A stretch of 64,000 nucleotides of DNA from Oscillospiraceae bacterium (GTDB lineage Bacteria; Bacillota; Clostridia; Oscillospirales; Ruminococcaceae). Each line of letters starts with the position of its first letter. Positions within the stretch are counted from its first letter, which is position 1. The stretch is from positions 1 to 64,000 of the forward strand of contig JAFWQJ010000003.1 of NCBI GenBank assembly GCA_017545185.1, written 5' to 3'. The translations under genes were made by a program, and so were the position numbers. Shown piece after piece: positions 8,082-17,037 of the stretch. The notes beneath the pieces were generated by a model. The model saw only the letters and a list, made by a program, of their open reading frames with translations, was not told where the DNA came from and ran no database searches.

Positions 8082-9335
8082 ATGAAAAAATTTGCTGTAC
8101 TCGGTTACGGAACGGTCGGTTCCGGCGTTGTCGAGCTGTTCTATAAGAACCGCGCAAAGATCGAATCGAAGGCGGGCTCCGAAATGGAGCTCGGTTATAT
8201 TCTGGATCTCCGGGATTTCCCGGATTCCCCCTATGCGGAAAAGTTCACCAAGTCGATCGACACGATCCTTGCAGATGACGAGATCACGGTCGTCGCGGAG
8301 TGCATGGGCGGCGTCGAGCCTGCATTCACCTATCTGATGCAGTGCCTCAGCCGCGGCATCAGCGTGGCAACGTCCAACAAGGAGCTGATCGCACAGAAAG
8401 GCGCAGAGCTGCTCGCAAACGCCAAGGCGCATTCCTGCAACTGCTTCTTTGAGGCGAGCGTCGGCGGCGCGATCCCGATCATCCGGCCGCTGCACCGCTG
8501 CCTTGCCGCAAATGAGATCTCCGAGATCTACGGCATCCTGAACGGCACGACGAACTACATCCTCAACAAGATGCTGACCGACGGCATGACCTTTGAGGAT
8601 GCCCTCGCGAAGGCACAGAAGCACGGCTATGCAGAGCGCGAACCGAGCGCCGATGTGGACGGTCACGATGCCTGCCGCAAGATCTGCATTCTGTCCTCGC
8701 TGGCATTCGGCAAGCACGTTTATCCGGCAAGTGTGTATACGAAGGGCATCCGCGAGATCACGCTGGAGGATGCCGCTGCCGCCGATGCACTCGACGGCGC
8801 CGTCAAGCTGATCGCATTCGTCAAAAAGCTCGATGACGGCAGGATCCTTCCGGCGGTCATGCCGATGTTCGTCCCGCACGAGAACATGATCTCCCGCGTG
8901 GACGGCGTGTTCAACTGCATCGAGGTCTGCGGCGACGCGATCGACCGCGCATATTTCTGCGGACGCGGCGCGGGCAAGCTCCCGACGGCCAGTGCGGTCA
9001 TGGCGGATATCATCGAGGCGGTCAAGCATCACAAGACGGTCTTTTCGCAGGACTGGACCGATGCAGGCACGCAGGACTTCATCGCCGGCATTGATGAGCT
9101 GGTCTGCGGCATGTTCATCCGCTTTGCTGCGGAGCAGGATGCTGCGGCACTCTGCGAAAAGCTGACAGCCGATCTCGAAGGCTGCGGCAGCTATGAAGCG
9201 GACGGCATTTCCGCTGTCGATCATGCGGCACTCATCACCTTCCCGATGACAAAGGCACAGCGCGACAGCCTGCTGGCAAAGCTTGCAGAAAGCGGCCTGA
9301 CAGTCGCACACTGGATGCCGGTCATGGAAGCGTAA
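8082..9335 (+). CDS. hom: Homoserine dehydrogenase
   Basis: 417 residues. The nucleotide-binding loop is GYGTVGSGVVEL at the N-terminus; ATSNKELIA, ILNGTTNYILNKM and GYAEREPSADVDGHDACRK are the catalytic-domain signatures, including the conserved Lys and Asp residues. A ~70-residue C-terminal segment (ALITFPMTKAQRDSLLAKLAESG) looks like an ACT-type regulatory domain. It reduces aspartate semialdehyde to homoserine for threonine and methionine synthesis. It follows pheB by 62 bases with no promoter between, so the two form an operon. Confidence 0.95.
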   Translation: MKKFAVLGYGTVGSGVVELFYKNRAKIESKAGSEMELGYILDLRDFPDSPYAEKFTKSIDTILADDEITVVAECMGGVEPAFTYLMQCLSRGISVATSNKELIAQKGAELLANAKAHSCNCFFEASVGGAIPIIRPLHRCLAANEISEIYGILNGTTNYILNKMLTDGMTFEDALAKAQKHGYAEREPSADVDGHDACRKICILSSLAFGKHVYPASVYTKGIREITLEDAAAADALDGAVKLIAFVKKLDDGRILPAVMPMFVPHENMISRVDGVFNCIEVCGDAIDRAYFCGRGAGKLPTASAVMADIIEAVKHHKTVFSQDWTDAGTQDFIAGIDELVCGMFIRFAAEQDAAALCEKLTADLEGCGSYEADGISAVDHAALITFPMTKAQRDSLLAKLAESGLTVAHWMPVMEA

Positions 9336-9354
9336 TCAGATAAACAAGAAGCCA

Positions 9355-9380
9355 AAGGACGCCGATTTACCGGCGTCCTT
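9355..9380 (+). terminator. Terminator of pheB-hom
   Basis: Perfect stem AAGGACGCCG / CGGCGTCCTT with a 6-base loop, then TTCTTGTTTTTG. Confidence 0.9.
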
Positions 9381-9474
9381 TTCTTGTTTTTGTTGTATTT
9401 GCGGCGTGCAGAAAAGACTGTCGGGCGTTCTCCGCTCACCGTCCCCGGAGGAAAATGCCCGCGGGGGCTCCCCG

Positions 9475-11184
9475 CTAGCCGCGCTTGAACAGCGTTACGT
9501 TGCGAAATGTGACCGCGGAGCTCATCTCGCCGAGGAAGAACACGATCTCGCAGGCGTCATCGGCTTCGGGCATGTCAAATGCCTTGACGACCGTTTCCTC
9601 TTTGCCGTCCGCGTTCATGCTGCCGGTGCAGTAGACCTTTTCCGGATCATGCATACTGCGCACCGCGTACTGCAAAGCGAGCCCCTTCTGCGGCGTCGCG
9701 TTGAATGAGAGCTCATAGCTTCCCTCAATCAGACTGAGGTTCCGCACATAACCGATCGCGGCTTCCGGCGAATTGCCTGCCTTCGAGAGCGTCACGTTCA
9801 GTGACTTGTCCCATTCGCTGAAATACGGCCAGCCGCTTGCGCCCGCCTCCGTGTTGATCTCCGCGCCGTATTTCCCGTCAACGGCAAAATCAAGGCCGAT
9901 CTTCGCAGAGGGCATACCGAGCGCCTCGCAGATCTTGTCCGCGAGAATATACGCATTGAGCTGATGCGTGACCGGCGACGGATGCCAGTCCGCGCCGTAG
10001 CCGTCCGACTGCTTCTGCGTCGGCGACTGATAGCAGATGATCTTCGGGTCACCGACCGCCTTGACCGCCGCCTCGATATACGGGTACAGCTCCTCGCAGC
10101 CCATGATGCCGAGCGTGCAGATGATGACGGAATCCGGATTGCATTTCCGCACGGTTTTCAGGAATGCCTCATAGCCCGCCTGAAATTCCGCGCCGCGCGT
10201 TTCGAGATCGCTTTTCGCGTAGGAATCGTCATTCGTGCCGAGATTGACGATGACCGCATCATACGGATGCGACGCGAAATCCCACGGCTCCGCATAGATC
10301 GCCTGATGCCCGACGTTCTCATACGCAAGCGGCATCAGGCTGGTCGCATTCTTCGTGCCGCTGCCCGTATAACCGGACACAATGCCGTAGCCGCTGTAGC
10401 TGACCGCGCTGTAATCCGCATCCAGAAGCTGCGCCGTCAGATAGGCATAGGACTTGGAAAAATTCTCCGTGCCAGTCTCGAAGCCGACATACTGCGTTTC
10501 CGCCTCAACGCCGTAAGCGCAGGTGATCGAATCGCCGATGAACTCGATCGAAAGATTTTTTTGCGCGGCGGGCCTGACCGGCTCCGCGGCAGAGGTCATG
10601 ACGTCAAACTGCTTCACGCCGATCGCGCCGTTATTCGCCTCGGAAAGATGCATGATCTTCACGGCCGCAGTCCGCTGCTTTGTTCCGGTAAAGAGCTGCA
10701 CGGTCTGCTCCTTTTCGCTCATCAGCACATCTTTGATCAGCTCGCCGTTGACGTACACGCCGTAGCGCGGGCGGTGCTTTTCATCGGAGCTGACCGCGCC
10801 GTCTCCGGCGATCGTCACGGATGCCTCTGCAGCAGTCACGGTGCATTCGACGGCAGCGCCGCTCTGTACAAGCCATGTGACGCCGTTCTTCGTCAGCGTG
10901 CGGCCGGTCAGCTTGGTCTGCTCCGTGATCGCCGTAACGGTCTGCGAACGGAGCGCTCCGTTCTCCTGCGGTTCAAGCAGCTCCCGCTTCATCAGCGTCA
11001 GGTCGATCGCATTGACAATGCCGTCCGCGTCATAGTCATCCGCCTCGGTGACCGCCGCCGCAGCCGTCAGCGATCTCAGCAGCCGTTCCACATCCTCACG
11101 GGATGCCGCCTGTGTCTCCAGCGGCATGACAGCATCCGCCGCAAGGATCAGCGCAGCCAGAAACGCAATTCTTTTTTTACGCAT
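9475..11184 (-). CDS. Secreted CE2-type carbohydrate esterase with N-terminal half-dockerin
   Basis: 569 residues with a signal peptide (MRKKRIAFLAALILAADAV). Residues ~29-70 hold a dockerin-like Ca loop (DYDADGIVNAIDLTLMKREL) with no clear first loop. A beta-sandwich follows (~95-200), then an SGNH hydrolase with GDSI at 217-220, a GTND block and a C-terminal DWHP (Asp-His). The order jelly roll then SGNH, with IEFIGDSITCAYG, matches carbohydrate esterase family 2 (acetyl-xylan/glucomannan deacetylases). A further ~120-residue beta-rich tail looks like a carbohydrate-binding module. It probably removes acetyl groups from hemicellulose at the cell surface. GGAGG lies 8 bases before the ATG. 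Confidence 0.85.
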   Translation of the reverse strand: MRKKRIAFLAALILAADAVMPLETQAASREDVERLLRSLTAAAAVTEADDYDADGIVNAIDLTLMKRELLEPQENGALRSQTVTAITEQTKLTGRTLTKNGVTWLVQSGAAVECTVTAAEASVTIAGDGAVSSDEKHRPRYGVYVNGELIKDVLMSEKEQTVQLFTGTKQRTAAVKIMHLSEANNGAIGVKQFDVMTSAAEPVRPAAQKNLSIEFIGDSITCAYGVEAETQYVGFETGTENFSKSYAYLTAQLLDADYSAVSYSGYGIVSGYTGSGTKNATSLMPLAYENVGHQAIYAEPWDFASHPYDAVIVNLGTNDDSYAKSDLETRGAEFQAGYEAFLKTVRKCNPDSVIICTLGIMGCEELYPYIEAAVKAVGDPKIICYQSPTQKQSDGYGADWHPSPVTHQLNAYILADKICEALGMPSAKIGLDFAVDGKYGAEINTEAGASGWPYFSEWDKSLNVTLSKAGNSPEAAIGYVRNLSLIEGSYELSFNATPQKGLALQYAVRSMHDPEKVYCTGSMNADGKEETVVKAFDMPEADDACEIVFFLGEMSSAVTFRNVTLFKRG

Positions 11185-11220
11185 ATCAGAGCCTCCCCCG
11201 CCCGATTTCATGATACTTCT

Positions 11221-11249
11221 ATTATATCGCATGTCATGCGGCATGTCAA
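11221..11249 (-). promoter_or_regulatory. Promoter of the CE2 gene, with palindrome in the spacer
   Basis: Minus-strand TTGACA, 17 bases, TATAAT. The spacer contains GCATGTCATGC (11229-11239), an 11-bp palindrome that could be an operator. Confidence 0.8.
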
Positions 11250-11272
11250 TTCACAGTTGACAATCAGACAGC

Positions 11273-11310
11273 AAAAGACCCCGTACAGTCATCCTGCACG
11301 GAGTCTTTTC
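11273..11310 (-). terminator. Terminator of the SpoIID-domain gene
   Basis: Minus-strand stem AAAGACTCCGTGCAG pairing with CTGTACGGGGTCTTT (two mismatches), 24 bases past the stop. Confidence 0.8.
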
Positions 11311-11333
11311 AACACAATATTCCGGATCGCAGA

Positions 11334-12686
11334 TCATGCTGCCTGCGTATCCGCTGCCGCTTCCGGAGCGGCGTCTGTCACTGCCTGAACCGCCTGACCT
11401 GCAGTCTCAGCGGCAGCAGGATTCTGCTCAGGATTGATGACCGGAGCAGCTTCCGCTGCTGCCGATGCACTGTCCTGATACTCAAATTCAAACTTCGGAG
11501 ACTTCAGACCGAGAACACCGCGCAGGTCATTGCCCTTCACGCGAACTTGCCCGCCGATGACTGCATAGGCTACATAGCCGCCGTCACCGTACTCAAGTTT
11601 AATCCAATCATACGGGTTGCCTGTCAGTGTTACATGGTAGGTGTTCTGAAGCTTTGCTTTGAGCGTGCTTGCAGAAAAGACCTTGTGGCTGTTGTAATGC
11701 GGGTCAGAGGTATCATCATGTCTGACGGTCACGCTTGTCAGATAAGGAAGATCCGCAAAGAATACATCCTTACAGGAAGCGGTCGCACCGCCGGAAGATG
11801 CATAGAACGGGGTCAGTGCCGGGGAATTGTTGTAATAAACAACCACGCCGAGCACGGACTTTACGGCATCGACGATCTTCTGCGGCGGATTCGCCTTGCA
11901 GATCATGCCGGAGCCGCCTCCGTTATAGAGGTAATAGGTATAGGCTGCAACAGCCTGTGCCTTGATCGCCTCAACTGAGAAGCTGGGTCCCATTTCATTG
12001 TTGCAGATCTGGGACAGAATCGAGACGACCGTATCGGTCTTGCCGCCGACCGTCATCAATTCGTTTTCGGCCGTGCCTGTCTGAACAAGCATCGTGCCGG
12101 GATAGTAGAGACTCAAAATCTGATCGTACGTCCAACCGTCGTACATTGCGTAGAAGTTTGCGCCGTTCTGGCTCATTCCTACGCCGTGTCCAAATCCGGA
12201 CGAATAGAAGATCACGCTGTCAGGTTCTGCGGTCACGGTCTGCCTGACCGGAGCCGCAGGCTCAGGGACTGTCACGACGGTTGTCGTAGTAACGGTAGGC
12301 TCCTCGCTGTTCACAGCTTCGGAACTCTTGATATCAGTTGTCGCTGCAATGGTCGTCGTAAGCGGTTCGTCCGGCTCCGTGTACGCTGCCTCATAGCTGA
12401 TCAGCGTCAGGCTCTTATCATATTCAAAAAGATCCGCCTTCCACCAATCGGCAACATCATACGCCTCTGCACCTTCGGAAAGGCTGCTGCCTGAGGCGGC
12501 CGCTCCTGAAACGGCTTGTACGTCCGTTTCATTCTCATAGCCTCCTGTAACAGCTGCATAGGCAGTATTGGCAGCTCGGGAGCGCAGCATGGCGTCTCTG
12601 TCGCTCTGCATTGCACATGTACTGGTGAAACACAGAGCCATGGAAACCAGAATCGCCACGCGGTTTCTTCGCGTTCGAGCTTGCAT
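11334..12686 (-). CDS. SpoIID/LytB-domain lytic transglycosylase, apparently circularly permuted
   Basis: 450 residues. A signal segment (~10-25) and a Thr-rich linker (~108-145) lead to the SpoIID domain. The GFGHGVGMSQ motif with QILSLYYPGT (164-198), which ends ordinary SpoIID proteins, comes first here. It is followed by NNEMGPSFSVEAIKAQAVAAYTYY (229-252), normally the start of the domain, with the catalytic Glu (about 231) kept. The middle region then runs to GNDLRGVLGLKSPKFEFEY, normally just before GxGHGVGMSQ. SpoIID cleaves denuded peptidoglycan glycan strands; in this context remodelling of the wall around surface proteins is plausible. ATG 12686 has GGAGAG upstream; a GTG 27 bases earlier does not. 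Confidence 0.85.
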   Translation of the reverse strand: MQARTRRNRVAILVSMALCFTSTCAMQSDRDAMLRSRAANTAYAAVTGGYENETDVQAVSGAAASGSSLSEGAEAYDVADWWKADLFEYDKSLTLISYEAAYTEPDEPLTTTIAATTDIKSSEAVNSEEPTVTTTTVVTVPEPAAPVRQTVTAEPDSVIFYSSGFGHGVGMSQNGANFYAMYDGWTYDQILSLYYPGTMLVQTGTAENELMTVGGKTDTVVSILSQICNNEMGPSFSVEAIKAQAVAAYTYYLYNGGGSGMICKANPPQKIVDAVKSVLGVVVYYNNSPALTPFYASSGGATASCKDVFFADLPYLTSVTVRHDDTSDPHYNSHKVFSASTLKAKLQNTYHVTLTGNPYDWIKLEYGDGGYVAYAVIGGQVRVKGNDLRGVLGLKSPKFEFEYQDSASAAAEAAPVINPEQNPAAAETAGQAVQAVTDAAPEAAADTQAA

Positions 12687-13082
12687 AGTTTCTCTCCAAT
12701 ATTTCAATCTCACCGGTTTTGCCCGGCTTTATTTCCCCGAGATTGCTGCGGGGATTTTGTCTAACCGTTTGTGTCCCTTTCGCCGGCTGAAAAGCCCAAT
12801 TCCGTTCAGCCGAGCGCACTGTCTGATGAACAGTGCAATGTTCTGCGTCGCAGTGAATCTGCGTACATCTCTCTGCTTAGCTGCAAGGTATCATATTGCG
12901 GAGATGTGCACCGCGGGGAGAGCCGCGTGTGAGTATGGCTGTTCGCTCATAGCTCAGAACAATATGAAGCAGCGAAACCGAAAGAAAGCAGTCCGCTCAA
13001 AGCGGAAACAAGTCCGTTTACCTCCTTGACGTCCCATTTTCCTCCGGCTTGATCGTTTTTTGTCAATCAATCATAGCCTGAA
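12687..13082. other. Long leader/intergenic region before the SpoIID-domain gene
   Basis: About 395 bases between two minus-strand genes. On that strand it contains several hairpins, including CCCCG/CGGGG 30-50 bases before the next start. I looked for the conserved blocks of the c-di-AMP riboswitch, which often precedes cell-wall hydrolase genes, and did not find them. No convincing promoter was seen. Confidence 0.4.
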
Positions 13083-14624
13083 TCACGATTTCGGCCCGTA
13101 GGGCACGAATTTTTTGGGATCGTAATTATCAGGGTGGCCTGCCTTATAGTAGGCCGTGGGGTACAACACATTATCATTCAATGTGGCATTCTTTGTACCT
13201 GCGTAAAGGTCTTCGCCGGCACGAAGCTCCCTGCACATCAGTATCAGCTTTGCAGTTTTGAGCAGCCCGTTGCACGTGTACAGCGACAGGAGCTGATCTC
13301 CGTACTCCACATCAACATCGTTGCAGATGAGTGTGCGTTTTTTCGCTTCATTGACATAGTCATAGAACGCTTTTTCGTTTTCATAGTCCAGCGTGTTCCA
13401 GCAATCAAAAGCATTGGAAGAATACAGGTCGTCTCCGTCAACAATGAAGACGGCGAATATCTTGAACTTGTAATGATTGTACGGTGTGCTGAACTCGACG
13501 ATCGGATGCTCACTGTAAAAGTTCGGACCAAGGTTCACATAGTCGCGAAGGCTTCCGAACATCGTTCTGTTGCCCATGTCGTGTCCGTAAATGAAAACAT
13601 TTCCGGAATTCTCGACGACCCGTCTGTGATCGACGACTTCGTCGAAGTGGCACCTGTAATCCATGAAGATACAGCCTGCGCGGTTCTCTTCACCCTTAAA
13701 GGTGCGGTACAGGTAATAACCGTTCTGATTGTCGTTGATATCTTCAGACTTTTTCTGCACAACGGGGTAGCTGACGACAGTACCGGGGATATTGATATAC
13801 CCGACGAAATCCGGATTGATCTCCAGCCATCTGGCGAGTTCATTGAGTTCAAGATACTCGCTGGCAGAGCCCTTCTCCGGGCCTTCGTATTCATTGTCCT
13901 CAAACGATCTGTTTTTCAGCGACTCCTCGTAAAGTTTGTTCCATTCCTCGTACTCCTTTTTGCCCTTGTAACGGTCAATATAGTAGCTGCTGATGAGGAA
14001 CGCACAGACTCCGACAACAACGAGTGCCATTGAAAAAATGATCTTCCGCATGATCTCAAATGCAGAGTCTCCCTTCCACGGGAGAAAGGTCTTCAGGAAA
14101 TCAGTGAACGTGCGCTTTTTCTTCGTAAACCGATCCGGCTGCGAAAGCGTCGCCTCAGAGCCTTCGTGATCCGGCTGCATCGTATATGCCTCCGGTTCCC
14201 GTCTGCTCCTCCGCTCAGCCGCCGCCTTTGGCGCAGCACCGTAATGCTCCGCCGCATCCTGCGGTGTTCTCACACGCGCAGATACCTCGTCAGCCTCAGA
14301 AGAATATTCGGCATACGGATCTGAATGACGGTGGGTAAGTCGTGTTGCTGTAACTTCTTCTGCGATATCCGCTCTGCCGTCCCGATTCGTGCGATGCTGC
14401 TTCCATTCCAGACGGTCCGCATTCTCCGTGACGCGCTCCGCAGAGGGTTCCGCACGTCCAGCGGCGCCCCTGAGCATCCTTCGTCCGTTGTATGCATTTC
14501 GTCTGGTATTGTCCGCGGCATTCCGATCACTCGGATAGCCGTAACCGGGGTCCGCCGGTCTCCTGCCGTTCGGCACCGGATCCGGTCGGTTGGGTTGTTC
14601 ATAGGGGTATTGCGAATGATTCAT
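13083..14624 (-). CDS. Class B sortase with long disordered cytoplasmic N-terminus
   Basis: 513 residues. Residues 1-185 are polar and low-complexity, one membrane helix spans ~193-213, and the sortase barrel follows. The catalytic His is in FIYGHDM (348), the Cys in LLSLYTCNG (451) and the Arg in LMCREL (465). Inserted helical segments around 400-435 fit class B. Sortases of this class attach surface proteins; in cellulosomal ruminococci one anchors the scaffoldin ScaE to the wall, a plausible role here although no scaffoldin lies in the window. The ~190-residue cytoplasmic extension is unusual for the class. Start at ATG 14624, GGAGG 7 bases upstream. Confidence 0.9.
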   Translation of the reverse strand: MNHSQYPYEQPNRPDPVPNGRRPADPGYGYPSDRNAADNTRRNAYNGRRMLRGAAGRAEPSAERVTENADRLEWKQHRTNRDGRADIAEEVTATRLTHRHSDPYAEYSSEADEVSARVRTPQDAAEHYGAAPKAAAERRSRREPEAYTMQPDHEGSEATLSQPDRFTKKKRTFTDFLKTFLPWKGDSAFEIMRKIIFSMALVVVGVCAFLISSYYIDRYKGKKEYEEWNKLYEESLKNRSFEDNEYEGPEKGSASEYLELNELARWLEINPDFVGYINIPGTVVSYPVVQKKSEDINDNQNGYYLYRTFKGEENRAGCIFMDYRCHFDEVVDHRRVVENSGNVFIYGHDMGNRTMFGSLRDYVNLGPNFYSEHPIVEFSTPYNHYKFKIFAVFIVDGDDLYSSNAFDCWNTLDYENEKAFYDYVNEAKKRTLICNDVDVEYGDQLLSLYTCNGLLKTAKLILMCRELRAGEDLYAGTKNATLNDNVLYPTAYYKAGHPDNYDPKKFVPYGPKS

Positions 14625-14733
14625 AAGAACGCCTCCATCAACTGCATTGCCTTGCTTCAAATCCGTGCAGGGAAGCACATTTTATCCGCATCGGCTCCGC
14701 TCAGGTATGTCTGCATGAAAGTCTGTACATCTC

Positions 14734-15282
14734 TCACGCAAGCAATAATTGTTTCGCTAACTGAAACACGCATAACGCGGTCATCTTCCGGATACCGTCC
14801 CGCGAAAGCCCGGGAAATTCCCAGAGCCGCAGCAGGGTGGCAGCGATCCTGTTCTGATAGGCAAAGCCCGCATAAACGGTTCCGACGGGAAGTTCCGCGG
14901 TTCCGCCTCCGGGTCCGGCCAGACCGGTCACTGTCAAACACAGATCCGCACCCGAAAGGTGCATCAGTCCCTCCGCCATGGCCAATGCTGTCTGACGGCT
15001 GACTGCTCCGTGCTCGGCAAGGATACCGGACGGGACATGAAGCAAGTGTTGCTTCATCCGATCAGAGTAGGTGCAGACTCCAAGCTCGATCACCTGTGAT
15101 GCGCCTGACACTGATGTAATACGTTCAGAGAGCAGACCGCCTGTGAGGCTTTCGCCTGTTGCCACAGTGAGCCTATTCTCCATTAGATATTGTACTACAT
15201 CCTGTACGGTCTTGTCAAGGCTGCCCGTCATGATTTCGGAGGATTTGCCAAATTCGGGCAGGATAATTTGTTCAATATTCAT
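14734..15282 (-). CDS. pncC: CinA C-terminal domain / nicotinamide-nucleotide amidase
   Basis: 182 residues, the stand-alone amidase form. TVATGESLTGGLLSERITSVSGASQVIELGVCTYSDRMK contains the catalytic GES Ser and conserved Tyr; AVSRQTALAMAEG and VTGLAGPGGGTAELPVGTVYAGF complete the signature. It hydrolyses NMN to nicotinate mononucleotide in pyridine-nucleotide recycling. About 25 residues before the domain are extra. GGAGG lies just before ATG 15282. Confidence 0.9.
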   Translation of the reverse strand: MNIEQIILPEFGKSSEIMTGSLDKTVQDVVQYLMENRLTVATGESLTGGLLSERITSVSGASQVIELGVCTYSDRMKQHLLHVPSGILAEHGAVSRQTALAMAEGLMHLSGADLCLTVTGLAGPGGGTAELPVGTVYAGFAYQNRIAATLLRLWEFPGLSRDGIRKMTALCVFQLAKQLLLA

Positions 15283-15355
15283 TGTTCCTCCAAATTGTTA
15301 TCTGTACGCATCATTCAATCATGAAAATGCGGTTTTTGTCGGATTTACTGAAAAA

Positions 15356-16567
15356 TCAGAGACCCTGTTCCTCGGAGACATGCTGCGCAAAGACCTTTTT
15401 TTCCGCGCCGGCAAGGGATTTTTCGACCAGCGGCGCGAAATCGACCTCCGCCTGTGCCTCGGCAACATCGTCCAGATGCGGGCGCAGCTTCGGATGCCGC
15501 GGCGTAAAGACCGTGCAGCAGTCCTCATAGGGCTGGATCGAGATATCGTAGGTGTCGATCATTCTGGAGATCGTGATGATCTCGGTCTTGTCCATGCCGA
15601 TCAGCGGACGCAGCACCGGCATCGTCGCGACGGCATCGGTGCAGGCCAGTGCGGGAAGCGTCTGGCTGGCGACCTGTCCGAGGCTCTCGCCGGTGACGAT
15701 CGCGCCGCATTCCTCGCGCTCCGCAAGTTTGCAGGCGATCTCCATCATCAGGCGGCGCATCAGGATCGTGAAGTATTCCTCCGGGCAGTTCCGCTGCAGC
15801 TCCTCCTGGATCTCGGTGAACGGCACGCAGTAGAACGCCATGCTGCCGCACCACGGGGTCAGCTTTTCACAGAGCTGCTCCACCTTCATGCGTGCGCGCT
15901 CGGAGGTATACGGCGGGCTTGCAAAGTGGCAGGCCGTGATGCGCAGGCCGCGCTTTGCCATCATGTAAGCCGCGACCGGGCTGTCAATGCCGCCGGAAAG
16001 CAGCAGCATCGCATTGCCGGAGGTCCCGACCGGCAGACCGCCCGCGCCCTTTTCCCGGACCGCGTGCACATAAGCATGTTCCTCGCGGATCTCGACCGTC
16101 ACGGTCACATCCGGATCATTGACATTGACCTTGAGATGCGGATAATGCGAGAGCAAGATCCCGCCGAGCTCCGCGCAGATCTCCGGCGACTTCATCGGGA
16201 AGGCCTTGTCCGCACGCTTCGCCTCGACCTTGAACGTCTTTGCGGCGGTCAGCGCATCCTCGAGATACGGCACGGATTTTGCCGCGATATCCGCGAAGGA
16301 TTTTGCACAGGTCAGTGCGCGGGAAAGTGCCGCAATGCCGAATACCTTTTTCAGGCGCGGCATCGCAGCAGCGAGCAGTTCACTGCAGGCGTCGTCGGTT
16401 TCCGCTTCGGGTACTATATAAATAGTGGACTGTGCCTTGGAATACGAAAACTTGCCGAGCTTTTTCAGCCGGTAGCGGATATTCCGCAGCAGCACATCCT
16501 CAAATGTACCGCGGTTCAGTCCCTTCAGCGCCATTTCGCCGTATTTCACAAGAATGATCTCTCTCAT
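15356..16567 (-). CDS. thiI: tRNA 4-thiouridine synthase ThiI
   Basis: 403 residues, the Firmicute form lacking a rhodanese domain. N-terminal ferredoxin-like and THUMP domains (MREIILVKYGEMALKGLNRGTFE) precede the PP-loop LLLSGGIDSPVAAYMMAKRG; EECGAIVTGESLGQVASQTL and PEYEDCCTVF-like elements (QPYEDCCTVFTP) follow, with catalytic Cys candidates. It adenylates U8 of tRNA and inserts sulfur supplied by a cysteine desulfurase. The desulfurase gene is two genes upstream on the same strand, so sulfur donor and acceptor are coexpressed. Confidence 0.95.
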   Translation of the reverse strand: MREIILVKYGEMALKGLNRGTFEDVLLRNIRYRLKKLGKFSYSKAQSTIYIVPEAETDDACSELLAAAMPRLKKVFGIAALSRALTCAKSFADIAAKSVPYLEDALTAAKTFKVEAKRADKAFPMKSPEICAELGGILLSHYPHLKVNVNDPDVTVTVEIREEHAYVHAVREKGAGGLPVGTSGNAMLLLSGGIDSPVAAYMMAKRGLRITACHFASPPYTSERARMKVEQLCEKLTPWCGSMAFYCVPFTEIQEELQRNCPEEYFTILMRRLMMEIACKLAEREECGAIVTGESLGQVASQTLPALACTDAVATMPVLRPLIGMDKTEIITISRMIDTYDISIQPYEDCCTVFTPRHPKLRPHLDDVAEAQAEVDFAPLVEKSLAGAEKKVFAQHVSEEQGL

Positions 16568-16585
16568 GCCAACTCTCCGTTTTTG

Positions 16586-17026
16586 TTATGGATTCAGCTT
16601 CCGGTACAGCGTGATCATGTCGGGGCTGTGCTGAAAGCCGTTTTTCAGATAAAACTGTTCGCTCGGATAACCCTTTGTTGTCTGCAGAACGATCGAAACG
16701 ATCCCCTGCTGCCGCATCGCATCCGCTATGCCCGAAAGCAGCCGGCTGCCGATGCCCTTGCCCTGCATCTCCGATAAGGCGCAGAATTCGTCGATCACAT
16801 ATTCTTTTCCGTAAAGGTAGGTCACGACGCGCCCGGCCGCAAAGCCGAGGATCTGACCTGCTTCTTCATATACAAAGCCGGCGGAAAGCTGTGTGCCCGT
16901 CAGCTCGGATATCCGCGTTTCCGCGAGCGTCACCGTCCAGTTCTCATGCCACGGTGCCGCCCGGAATGCGCTGCAGAATACCGCAGCACAACTTTCCAGA
17001 TCACGCGGTTCATATTCTCTGATCAT
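16586..17026 (-). CDS. GNAT family acetyltransferase
   Basis: 146 residues, single GNAT domain. The acetyl-CoA loop is QGKGIGSRLLSGIADAM, after the strand EYVIDEFCAL; IVLQTTKGYPSEQFYLKNGFQ is the C-terminal signature. The substrate cannot be read from sequence. It lies 11 bases after nifS and 18 bases before thiI, so it belongs to their operon. Confidence 0.9.
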   Translation of the reverse strand: MIREYEPRDLESCAAVFCSAFRAAPWHENWTVTLAETRISELTGTQLSAGFVYEEAGQILGFAAGRVVTYLYGKEYVIDEFCALSEMQGKGIGSRLLSGIADAMRQQGIVSIVLQTTKGYPSEQFYLKNGFQHSPDMITLYRKLNP

Positions 17027-17037
17027 GCAAGCACCTG

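Noticed and set aside
12687-13082. Possible c-di-AMP riboswitch before the SpoIID-domain gene
   Set aside because: The context fits, but the conserved sequence blocks were not found on reading the strand.
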